The notes under the pieces: generated by a model
What the model saw: the letters and a program-made list of their open reading frames with translations, nothing else
What the model was told of the DNA's origin: nothing
Database searches by the model: none
Made by a program: the position numbers and the translations under genes
DNA from: Clostridium sp. TW13
GTDB lineage: Bacteria; Bacillota; Clostridia; Clostridiales; Clostridiaceae
Length of the DNA: 64,000 nucleotides
Direction of reading: 5' to 3'
Assembly: GCF_024345225.1 (NCBI RefSeq)
Contig: NZ_BROD01000001.1
Location: forward strand, 2,800,362 to 2,864,361
Part shown: one piece after another, positions 35,467-45,000 of the stretch
How the letters are laid out: each line of letters starts with the position of its first letter
Position numbering within the stretch: the stretch's first letter is position 1

Positions 35467-36537
35467 CTACAAGCCTAATTCTTGTACCATAGTTGCAACT
35501 GCTCTCTTAATAACAGTTGAGCAAATCGCTTCATATCCTGAACATGTTCTTAGCGTTTTATCTTCGTCAATCATAAGGTTTATAGGTACTACAGAATTTT
35601 CAATAACTCTTTCCGTTCTATCATACATATTGCAAACAAAATAATACTTTTTAGCATCACTTATACAACTCATGAATAAGTTTAATTTACTTACAGACGT
35701 CATACTATTAGCCACAGGTGCTATAACCAAGTTTGAAGAATTTAAAATAATTTCGTAAATTGAATTATATTTGCTGCTAGTATCAAAAATTATATATTCA
35801 TACTGCCCTGACTCTAAAAGTTTCTCAAGCATCCACTTAATATCATTCTCATTCATATCCTCAATATCTAAAATATTCTCTGTATTCTCTAGATAATAAA
35901 CGTTAGTATTTTTATCTCTATTCACCATATTAATCAGATTTTGAGTAAACTTAGTGGATTGATCCTTAACCTCAAAAATAAAATCTGATAATGTAGTTTT
36001 TTTATCACTTTGAAAATACATGTTAGTACTTTGTACATCCTCTAAATTCAAATATAGAACATCTCTTCCCTTAGCACTTAGTGAAGCACTTAAAGCTGTT
36101 GCTAATGTACTCTTGCCTGTTCCCCCTATTGGCGAATAAACAGTAATAATCTTTGTAGAAGTATTGTTATTTGAATATACCGCTGTTACCTTCTCTGGAT
36201 TTATATCAAAATAAGATTTTAAGATGATATCATACATCCTATCCACATCTTTATACTTATGAATCCTTTGGCCTCTATCCTCTGCTAGATTAAAATCACC
36301 TTCTACTATAGTAAGAACACAAGAAATTCCTATTCCTTCTAATCTCTCATCGTACATTTCCTTATTTATCAATAGAACATCCTTATTCTTAATCGTATTT
36401 ACTTCTTTTAGAAATAATTCTTTATTCGAAAAGCATGTAATATCTATCTTTCCCCTATAAGTATTTAAGAGGTATTTATTTAAATAGTCTAAATACTTTT
36501 TATCATAATCAACTATAATTAAACCTAACTTTCCCAT
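35467..36537 (-). CDS. tadZ: TadZ/CpaE-like pilus-localisation ATPase
   Basis: A 356-residue protein. The N-terminal ~115 residues resemble a degenerate response-regulator receiver domain (LGLIIVDYDKKYLDYLNKYL) without an obvious phosphoacceptor pocket. The rest is a MinD/ParA-like P-loop ATPase with the deviant Walker A PIGGTGKST (GGTGKST at 138-144), DVLYLNLEDVQSTNM and FDTSSKYN. TadZ proteins position the Tad apparatus. It starts behind GTAGGAGAG. Its place behind the FHA gene suggests that phosphorylation signals may reach pilus placement. Confidence 0.88.
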   Translation of the reverse strand: MGKLGLIIVDYDKKYLDYLNKYLLNTYRGKIDITCFSNKELFLKEVNTIKNKDVLLINKEMYDERLEGIGISCVLTIVEGDFNLAEDRGQRIHKYKDVDRMYDIILKSYFDINPEKVTAVYSNNNTSTKIITVYSPIGGTGKSTLATALSASLSAKGRDVLYLNLEDVQSTNMYFQSDKKTTLSDFIFEVKDQSTKFTQNLINMVNRDKNTNVYYLENTENILDIEDMNENDIKWMLEKLLESGQYEYIIFDTSSKYNSIYEIILNSSNLVIAPVANSMTSVSKLNLFMSCISDAKKYYFVCNMYDRTERVIENSVVPINLMIDEDKTLRTCSGYEAICSTVIKRAVATMVQELGL

Positions 36538-36546
36538 AATTCTCTC

Positions 36547-37995
36547 CTACTCCATCTTAAAAATCAGTATTAAATCTGACAATGTGATTATATCTCCATC
36601 CTTAAGCTTAACGCGTTCTCCAGTTCCTAATTTATGTTGATTAAGGATGGTTCCATTTTTTGAATTAAGATCTTCTAAATAATAATCATCACCTACAATA
36701 ACTATTTGAGCATGCCTTCTTCCTATACTGTTGCTCTTTATCCATTGATCAAATTCTGCCTGTCTTCCAATTATGAACGGACTAGCTTCTATATATTTTT
36801 TTATACCTTCACCCTTTAATTCTAAATATGGTTCAGCTTTTAGGAATGAAGTATCAGAATCTAGAAGAGTTGTACTTTCATCCTTGACCTGTGACGTATT
36901 ATAAGGTTCATAAGGTTTATTCTCTGCAACCTTACCCTTAGGCTCATTTAACTTAACCTGTTGTTTGTATTCTGCAGTCACACTTTTTTTAACTTTAACT
37001 TGTACCTTCTTTTTCTTAGTTTTATCTAATATAACTCTTAAAACCAATACGTCTAATGCCGCTAGAAGCATTGCTCCTCCAGCTATTTGAGTAACTTCCA
37101 TTCCATCAACGATGAATAGACTTAATATAATTCCAATAATTATTGGTTGTACCATTACTGCTAATATCAATCTTATTGTAGAGAATTTTTCTTTTTCTAC
37201 AGTTTCATAAATTACCTGCTGCATTTCTTTAGCTTTTGCCTGTGGCTGATTTGCAGGCTCTATTGATTTGTTTTTGCTTACATCTATCTTTGGCGTTTGT
37301 TTAGATACGATACTAGGTCTAGATTCTACTGTTCTGCTTATATTTTTCTTCTCCTGTAATGGACTATTCTCAGATATTGTTGATTTACTTTCATTTCGCC
37401 TTATAGCTTTATTATTTCTATTAACTGATAACTTCTCAACAAATTCACTAATGCTGCATCTATTATCTCTAATATTGTTTTTTAGATTTACAAAATAATC
37501 TGCATCTCCATTTTTAATTTTGGCTTCTAGTAATATAGTCCTAACTACATCCCAAATTAAGTTCATATAACTTTCATTAATATTTTCACTATACCTCTCC
37601 ATTAGAGGCACATTTATTAACTTTATTTCCATTATATTAAGATCAATATAAACACAATCTTTTTCTAAGATAAAGTTATCACCTTCCAACAACAGCTCTT
37701 TACAATGCAAAATTATATCGGCAATATTACTAAATATCTTAGCTATACTTTCTTTATCTATTTCGGTATTCTTAATATAATCCTCTAAACTTTCAAGGCC
37801 TGTTACATAATACTTTAAGTTTATATCTTTATTAAAAATATACTTTTGTACCTCTATTAACCCTCTTTCCTTGTGATTATTTATCATCTCAATTTGAAAA
37901 TCTATGAGCTCTTTATCTTGAAATGATATTTGTAAAATTTTATTCTCTGCATCCTCTATTTTTTTCTTTGAAATTAAACTACATGCTATAGACAC
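36547..37995 (-). CDS. FHA domain protein with DUF6382-type N-terminal domain
   Basis: A 482-residue membrane protein. Residues 1 to about 190 resemble DUF6382, an EssB-like pseudokinase fold. A linker, two hydrophobic segments near 275-320 and a basic region follow. The C-terminal FHA domain (about 405-480) has the phosphothreonine-binding pattern GR at 410-411, SIGRRH at 422-427 and NG at 447-448. Just before it is STTLLDSDTSFL (374-385), which resembles a kinase target that the FHA domain could bind. GTG start behind AGGGGGAGAG. It should read Thr phosphorylation made by the kinase at 39778. Confidence 0.85.
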   Translation of the reverse strand: MSIACSLISKKKIEDAENKILQISFQDKELIDFQIEMINNHKERGLIEVQKYIFNKDINLKYYVTGLESLEDYIKNTEIDKESIAKIFSNIADIILHCKELLLEGDNFILEKDCVYIDLNIMEIKLINVPLMERYSENINESYMNLIWDVVRTILLEAKIKNGDADYFVNLKNNIRDNRCSISEFVEKLSVNRNNKAIRRNESKSTISENSPLQEKKNISRTVESRPSIVSKQTPKIDVSKNKSIEPANQPQAKAKEMQQVIYETVEKEKFSTIRLILAVMVQPIIIGIILSLFIVDGMEVTQIAGGAMLLAALDVLVLRVILDKTKKKKVQVKVKKSVTAEYKQQVKLNEPKGKVAENKPYEPYNTSQVKDESTTLLDSDTSFLKAEPYLELKGEGIKKYIEASPFIIGRQAEFDQWIKSNSIGRRHAQIVIVGDDYYLEDLNSKNGTILNQHKLGTGERVKLKDGDIITLSDLILIFKME

Positions 37996-38026
37996 TAATC
38001 TCTCCCCCTTTGCAAATAAAATCTAT

Positions 38027-38308
38027 CTAAATTACTGACTTAGAATGTACAACTATAATGTTTTTATCTATACAAAAATTTTTATCTATGTGGCTGCAAC
38101 TCGAAGCATCTAAATCAGTTACCTCAAGTTTTTCAGTATCCTCACTTTCACTAAAAGGAACATATACCGTATAATTATTCCTTTCCATAGGGCTTTTTTT
38201 ATAGAATTTTTTTTGAGCTTTTGATTTTAATAAAGTGCTTAATAATACTATTGCCAGTAGCACCATTAAAATTATTCCTAGCATATAATCTTTTAATTCT
38301 TTTGGCAT
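38027..38308 (-). CDS. small membrane protein of the kinase/Tad operon
   Basis: A 93-residue protein with one N-terminal membrane helix (about residues 9-29, GIILMVLLAIVLLSTLL), a short basic stretch, and a hydrophilic tail with two cysteines near residues 70 and 78. No family recognised. It starts behind GAGGTGAAAG and lies between the PP2C phosphatase and FHA genes, so it is probably part of the signalling module. Confidence 0.65.
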   Translation of the reverse strand: MPKELKDYMLGIILMVLLAIVLLSTLLKSKAQKKFYKKSPMERNNYTVYVPFSESEDTEKLEVTDLDASSCSHIDKNFCIDKNIIVVHSKSVI

Positions 38309-38341
38309 CTTTCACCTCTAATATAACCTTTTTACTTTTTC

Positions 38342-39109
38342 TCAAATAATTTTTACTAACAAAACTGATATGTTATCCCTTTCTCCTCTATCTTTAACTA
38401 GCTCAACCATATCAACACAAGCTTTATACATATTATCTTCATCCACTAAATCCCTTGAAGATAGTTTATCTACTATCTCTTTCTCATCTAATTCATGATA
38501 AAATCCATCTGTACAAAGCATATATATCTGATTTTTCTCTGCCTTACCTTCATACACAACTATTTTCACATCTGACACCACGCCAATGCATTGCAGTAAT
38601 ATATTTCTTTTAGGATAAGTCTTTGCTTGTTCCTTTGTTATATTGCCTAAATCAACTTCTCTTTGAACCAAGCTTTGATCCTTTGTAATCTGATACAAAT
38701 TATCTTCAATCTTATACGCTCTACTATCACCAACATGAAACACCAAATACTTATTTTCAATAATTAAAAGAATTGTAAGGGTAGTACCAAGTTTTAAATC
38801 ATTATCTTCACCATACCTTTTTATCTTTAAATTTAATTTTTTTATTGTGTCAATAATGCTAGTTTTAATTTCTTCTTCCCATTCATTACTTAAGATAATA
38901 GTTGGCAGGATTTTCTCAAACCATCTGGACATTGTCATAATAGCTGTTGCACTAGACATTTCTCCCTTTGACAATCCTCCCATTCCATCACACATAACAA
39001 AAAAGCCCACATTTCCTCTTGAACTATTAGCAGTCTTTATTAAAAGAGCATCTTGATTTACAGACTTCTGATTTCCTATATCTGTATGATATACCGTTAA
39101 AAATTCCAT
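38342..39109 (-). CDS. PP2C-family Ser/Thr protein phosphatase
   Basis: A 255-residue phosphatase with the PPM/PP2C metal-binding motifs: the early HTDIGNQKSVNQDAL, FVMCDGMGGLSKGE (Asp-Gly-Met-Gly-Gly), FHVGDSRAY and, at the end, DRGERDNISVLLVKI. It should remove phosphate from threonine in targets of the kinase at 39778. I choose ATG 39109-39107 (MEFLTVYH), preceded by GAGGG; the frame continues to 39175 without a binding site. It pairs with the kinase gene as in other bacterial STPK/PP2C loci. Confidence 0.9.
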   Translation of the reverse strand: MEFLTVYHTDIGNQKSVNQDALLIKTANSSRGNVGFFVMCDGMGGLSKGEMSSATAIMTMSRWFEKILPTIILSNEWEEEIKTSIIDTIKKLNLKIKRYGEDNDLKLGTTLTILLIIENKYLVFHVGDSRAYKIEDNLYQITKDQSLVQREVDLGNITKEQAKTYPKRNILLQCIGVVSDVKIVVYEGKAEKNQIYMLCTDGFYHELDEKEIVDKLSSRDLVDEDNMYKACVDMVELVKDRGERDNISVLLVKII

Positions 39110-39288
39110 TCTCATCCCTCGTTTACACATTCTAATAAATCTAAATTCTTTTCCAAATAAAGTAATATAGTACATTTTTATTATATTACTTATTTTCCCA
39201 TATTTATATAGTTTTGTCTTTGTTTTTAAGTAGCATTTTACACTACTCCAGCTTTTAAATATTAAAGCTATAATTAAAGTCAGATATT

Positions 39289-39765
39289 TTATTTGTTATT
39301 ATCATCATCCAGCAAAACAGTTTCTTCTTTGTGAATCTTAGCATTTTCCTTTTGAATAAACTGAGCTTCTTCTTCTAAGAATTGTGTATCTTCTTGAAGA
39401 AATTCAGTTTCCTCTTCCTGAATAAATTGAGTCTCTTCTTCTAAAAATGTAGTTTCATCTTCATAAAAAGCTTGTGATTTATCCCTTAAGCCTAAACCTT
39501 CTACATCTTTATTCAATATAGATTGACTTATTCTACTGCTTGTTCCTCCTATCCTCATACTTTTACTATTAGATAAATTCTGACTATTTGACATTTGCTT
39601 ATTATTACTTATTCCTTTCTTTCTAAAATCCCAAAAAGAACTGGATTTCATTATTTCCCCTATTTCCTCTTTGTTATATATATAAATTGCACTTATCAAA
39701 CTTATTAACATCCCTAGGCAACCCACAGTTATTAATATAATATTACCCAAATTACTTTTTTGCAT
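39289..39765 (-). CDS. membrane protein with acidic Thr-containing heptad repeats
   Basis: A 158-residue protein I do not recognise. One membrane helix (about residues 8-30) is followed by a Ser/Asn/Gln-rich segment. Then come six to seven imperfect heptads between residues 102 and 152 of the form E-(E/D)-T-x-F-(L/I)-(E/Q), with Thr at 105, 106, 112, 120, 127 and 149. The pattern resembles STTLLDSDTSFL in the FHA protein three genes downstream. It lies 12 bases behind the kinase gene. I infer a substrate or scaffold whose phosphothreonines are bound by the FHA domain; nothing proves it. Confidence 0.6.
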   Translation of the reverse strand: MQKSNLGNIILITVGCLGMLISLISAIYIYNKEEIGEIMKSSSFWDFRKKGISNNKQMSNSQNLSNSKSMRIGGTSSRISQSILNKDVEGLGLRDKSQAFYEDETTFLEEETQFIQEEETEFLQEDTQFLEEEAQFIQKENAKIHKEETVLLDDDNNK

Positions 39766-39777
39766 ATAACCACCCCT

Positions 39778-41715
39778 TTATCTTATAAGTCCTTGATTCT
39801 TATAGTCATCATATTTCCTTTTTAACTGTATAAAATCAGAATCATTTTTATTAGGATTTTTTTGCAAAGCTTTTTGGTAATAATCTGCCACTTTTTTATA
39901 ATTGTCTTCATTAGGTTGCGAAGCTGTTAAATTATTTCCTTCTTGTATTTCAACATACAATAGACCCAGCCCAACATCTGCTCTATAATCATTAAATTTT
40001 GTTTCTTCCTTGTTAAATATGTCCTCACTATCTTTGAATCTTCCGGAATTCTTATAAATAGTTCCAAGCTTATAGTAGGTGTTTGTAATACTACCACCAA
40101 CCTTAATAGCACTTTCATAATACGTAGCTGACTTATTCATATTTTCCTTATACTTAACTGGATCTGTTATTACTGAAGTAGCTTTTCCATAATACGCATT
40201 GCCTAGCTTCTCTAACAACCTTGAATTATTTTTATCCTTCGTAAGCTCGTAAGCCTTATTAAGAACTGAAACTGTCTTGTCTATACTGTCATTTTTAAAA
40301 ATATCAGGATTGTTAGAATATATGTCTGCAATAATACTATAGCCATTTGCTTTCAATTCAGGATCTGAAACAGTTTCAACATAATTTTCTAATGTGCTAA
40401 CAGCTTGTGTTATTACATCATTATTTCTAACCTTACCTCCTAAAGCTTCGGCAATAGGTTTATAGTATTTAAATAACTGCGCTTCTTTTAAATCTAAGTT
40501 TTTATCAGGTTTTTTTACCTTTGAAAAATATACATTTGCATTGCAATAATCAGCATTTTCAAAATAGACCTCTCCAAAGTAATATTGTGCTCTTTCATTT
40601 TTAGCTACATAAGCTTGTACTGACAATAAAAAATCTATACATCCGTCATAATCATTTTTATTATCAAACAATTTTATTGCCTCTTTATACGCCTTTGCTT
40701 CTGGATCATCAGGATTCATTTGTATAGCTTTTAAATATTTTTCTTTAGCAGCTTCTTTATTATTACTGGATTCATTAGCATCTTGAATTGCTGCAATATA
40801 ATTTTCTTGATTAACATTGTTCGAACCCTTTACTCCAATCGCAGTCAAAGAAGCTGAAAGAATAAACGCTAAAATTGCAGTTGCTAATTTCATCAATTTT
40901 TTTCTTGCTTCTTGTTTATAGGCTGAATTCAACCTATGTATATTTTCTAAATCAAAAATTAAGTCTTCAACAGATTGATATCTTAAATTTGGGTCTTGCT
41001 GAGTACACTTAGCAATAATAACTTCAAACCCTTCTGAAAGATTTGGATTTACCTGCCTTGCTGGCTTTATTTCAAAAGGAGGATCATTGGGACTTTTTCC
41101 TGTAGCCAAATGGTACAATGTTACACCTAAACTATAGATATCTGTTCGTGCATCTGTTTGATGTCTTCCATATTGCTCTGGTGCAGCATATCCCTTGGTT
41201 CCTATATAAGCAGTATCTTGAGAAACATCTTCTTTATATTCTCTTGCGATTCCAAAGTCTATCAACTTTATCTTATCTTGAGGTGTTAACATAAGATTTG
41301 CTGGTTTCATGTCCCTATAGATTATTGGATTAGGTTTTTGTGAATGTAAATATGAAAGCACTTCACAAATCTGCTTCGCCCAACTTAACACTGTAACTTC
41401 ATCAGCAACGCCTATCTCCATTAGCTTTTTGTCAAGAGAAATTCCCTCAATGAAGTCTAAAACAACATAGATATAATCATCTTTCTCAACGATATCAACA
41501 ATTCTAGGTAATGCTGCATGATCAAGTCTTTTTAACAAATTAGTCTCAGCCATAAGGTCTACCGTAGAATTATTTTCATCTTTTCTTACCTGTTTGATAG
41601 CCCACAGCTTTTGGATTCTAATATCTTTTGCAAGATATACGGTACTCATTCCCCCCTTGCCCAAGATATCTATAATTTGATACTTATCTTCAAATAAGCT
41701 TCCAACTAAATTCAA
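39778..41715 (-). CDS. PknB-like Ser/Thr protein kinase with TPR domain
   Basis: A 645-residue kinase, first gene of the Tad operon. The kinase domain (about residues 12-265) has the glycine loop GKGGMSTVYLAKD, Lys41, the catalytic loop YRDMKPANLM with Asp135, DFG at 153-155 and GTKGYAAPEQYG. One membrane helix lies near residues 275-297. The extracellular C-terminal half, about 340 residues, consists of TPR-like helical repeats rather than the PASTA domains of typical PknB, which suggests protein-binding input. The start is TTG at 41715-41713, preceded by GAAGGGGGGGA. Confidence 0.92.
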   Translation of the reverse strand: MNLVGSLFEDKYQIIDILGKGGMSTVYLAKDIRIQKLWAIKQVRKDENNSTVDLMAETNLLKRLDHAALPRIVDIVEKDDYIYVVLDFIEGISLDKKLMEIGVADEVTVLSWAKQICEVLSYLHSQKPNPIIYRDMKPANLMLTPQDKIKLIDFGIAREYKEDVSQDTAYIGTKGYAAPEQYGRHQTDARTDIYSLGVTLYHLATGKSPNDPPFEIKPARQVNPNLSEGFEVIIAKCTQQDPNLRYQSVEDLIFDLENIHRLNSAYKQEARKKLMKLATAILAFILSASLTAIGVKGSNNVNQENYIAAIQDANESSNNKEAAKEKYLKAIQMNPDDPEAKAYKEAIKLFDNKNDYDGCIDFLLSVQAYVAKNERAQYYFGEVYFENADYCNANVYFSKVKKPDKNLDLKEAQLFKYYKPIAEALGGKVRNNDVITQAVSTLENYVETVSDPELKANGYSIIADIYSNNPDIFKNDSIDKTVSVLNKAYELTKDKNNSRLLEKLGNAYYGKATSVITDPVKYKENMNKSATYYESAIKVGGSITNTYYKLGTIYKNSGRFKDSEDIFNKEETKFNDYRADVGLGLLYVEIQEGNNLTASQPNEDNYKKVADYYQKALQKNPNKNDSDFIQLKRKYDDYKNQGLIR

Positions 41716-41748
41716 TTAAATCCCCCCCTTCTGAAAAATAAAGCAATT

Positions 41749-41832
41749 ATATAATTCATATACTGTACAACATAACATGAAGCATTATGCTATAAAGATA
41801 AAATAAATTGGTTATGTAATTCATATACTTTA
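41749..41832. promoter_or_regulatory. 19-bp direct repeat between the Tad operon and the giant surface gene
   Basis: ATATAATTCATATACTGTA (41749-41767) and ATGTAATTCATATACTTTA (41814-41832) are direct repeats 65 bases apart in the 295-base divergent intergenic region. They could be sites for one regulator that controls both directions. No -35/-10 pair is convincing. Confidence 0.35.
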
Positions 41833-42010
41833 TATGTATTCCAATCAATTTCTAGATATTTTATTTATATATGTAATATATTACACCAGCTGTATTGATT
41901 TTTCCATGTATATTTTATACAATTAATTAAAACTTATTAAATTTAATTATAATTCACATTAATTTTTTACTTCAACAAATTAATTTTTATATAAATCAAG
42001 GAGGCTATTC

Positions 42011-45000
42011 ATGAATAGGAAAAAACTTCAAGCTTTAATTCTTGCTCTTATTGTAACTTCATCAACTATTACTGCACCCAATTACAAAGCTTATGCAGAA
42101 TCAGCTGACCCTACACTTATAGCACTGTCACAAATTATTGATAATAATTCTATCACTAACCAAGCTTCATCAATTCCATCAATGACAGACGACCCTTCAC
42201 TTACAATTGATGAAAATATTACAAGCAATGACTTTGAATCAAACTTTTATGTGGTTGATGATAAAAAATCTTCAAATGTACTTCAGATAAATAGTATATC
42301 CGACAAAATATCTAACAAAAATGTACTTGCATTTTTCAATTTATCAAAATTAGCATTAACTGCTGGAGATTATATTGATTATGAAGTGACAACTACAGAT
42401 ACTTCCAACGTTGATACCACTAAAAAATATACCTATTCAAACATAGAAGCAAAACAATACTACTTACCAGGTATCTCAACAACAAACATTAATAAAATAA
42501 CCGTTGTATACAATCTAAAACATAAGGATGGCTCAGTAGCATATAAATCTAAACAGGTAATCAAAGCTTCTACAGATACAGTTGCTCCAGCGCTTAAAAT
42601 TACTAATGTAAACTATTCCCTAAGCTCTAGTAACTCAGTCGCAACCTTCAAGATAAAAGTAACAGATGACTCAGTTATGTTATCAAAGCCAGCCTTGTAT
42701 ATAGGAGGGACAGCTACTCCAGTTGAAAATGCAGATATAAATTATGATAAGACCAGCAATGAATATACTGTAACAATTAAAAATCTTAGCCAAGCTTCAT
42801 GGAAATATGACTTTTTTGCTTCAGATGATTCCTTTAATGTATCAAATGTAACCTTTGACAGCACAATTCTACCAACCTTTGATATATATAAGGGCAGTGT
42901 ACTTACTGATAAAGATTTCAACTTAAGAGGCACCTTGCCATCTGGCACTTCTTCAGCTTATATAAATACGCATGCTATATCCAATAATTCTTTTGTCACA
43001 AAACTTGCAAAAAATGAGACTGATTTAAGCTGCAATTATACTTATAACAATTACAAAGTTAATTACTCAGCAAAAGTTTTACCGGATAACCAAGCACCAA
43101 CCTTCAGTAATATAAAGGGTGACTCTTCTATAAGTTTGACTTCAGATAATAAAATGTACGTTAAATCAACTGATAATTTCACATTGGATGGCAAAATAGC
43201 AGATAACTATATTTCTTCAGGTATGAAAATAGATAGTATTGATTATCTATTAAATGGTTATGACGCAAGATCTGTAGATTTAGCAGATACAACAAAATTC
43301 ACATATAGTGATGGTACTTTTCATGCTTTGCTTGACTTGTCCAATACTTCTGATAACGATGACGTAACAGTAATAATTAAAGCCTCAGATAAATTTAATA
43401 ACCAATCAACATTAATCTTTGATGTAATTGTAGATAAAACAATAGATACTCCTACCATAAATTTAAAACCCTCTTACGGAGTATATTCAGATAAGACTGG
43501 ATGCAACTTTAATGGTTCTGTTACTCCTTCAATAAGTACTTCTGAGCCAAATTTGGACAAGCAAAATTCTAAGATTATAATAAAAAAATATATAAACTCT
43601 AGTGATAATAATCCAACAACCTATCTAGATACTAATTTTAATGATAGTGTACACTTAGATTCTAGTGTCAATAACACATATGCACTAAAAAATTCAATTT
43701 CTGAGGATGGTAAGTATGAAGTAATTACCCACCTTGTAGATCTTGCAGGAAATCAAATTTCCCCTGATTCTATAAGAACTTTTTATATTGATAAAACTGC
43801 TCCTATTATTAAATTTACAGATGCAGTACTTCAAAATAATGATACTGTATATAAGCAATCTATAACTCCAACAGTTACCATTACAGATTTATTCTTAACT
43901 AAATCTGATATCATAAGCTCAAAATATGTGGATATAAAAATCGATGGTAATACACAAACCTTATCTTCAGATGATATTACTCCTACCCTAAATAAAGACG
44001 GATCAACTACCTATAGCATAAATTTAACTTCATTACCTGAAGGGCATCATACATTATCCGTTAAAACTACTGATCATTCAAATAATAGTTCTACTACTAA
44101 TACAAAAGATATCTATGTTGATACAACTGCTCCAACGGTAAGCCAAATAATGGGCAAGGATGATTTAACATTAATTAACAATAATTACTATAGGACTCCA
44201 TTCAATCCTTATGTAACTGTTTCAGAAACTAATATAGATAAAACACGCTCATTCTTCACTGTTACTAAAGATGGTTCAACTACAATATATCCCTTTAATT
44301 CTCCTCAGGTAAGTGAAGTTTATATTGGTGACGGTACAAAAAATTATATTTTGAATAATATTGTTGATAGTGATGCTTCCTATACCATAACTGAACACGT
44401 TCAAGATGAAGCTGGAAATATACAAAATACTCCTGATGAAATTTCAACATTTTATATAGATAGTATCAGTAAACCTACTATTAGTAATGTCCCCTCTAGC
44501 CCTACCACCAGTGATATTACGCCTATAATTACAGTATCTGATCACTTCTTGAATAAAGATAATTGGAACGCTGAAGTTGACGGCAAGAAATATATCTATG
44601 CAGAGCTAAATGGAAATGCCTACGCTCTTACCTTTAAAGAAAAAAATGGAGACACTATTACTTTTGAAGGTGCTAAAATTTCAGCTAATACTGCTAAAGG
44701 CGTTAAAGACAATCTCAAGGTTTTCGTTTTAGATAAAGCTGCAATGGCTTTAAATGAAGAACCTAAAACTACCCAAATTAACTTTATAAAAGATAACGAA
44801 GCACCAACTATTTCTATATCAAAGGGTTTTCCACTATCAAACAATAAGCCTAATTTTTATAATACTGATGTATCTCCTGAATTTACAATCACTGATAACT
44901 ATGGTTTCTCTGGTACGCCAAAGGTAACCATTATAAACAGAGATACTTTCGATTTAATTCCTTTCAGCCTATCAAAAAATGATGATGGTAATTATACTCT

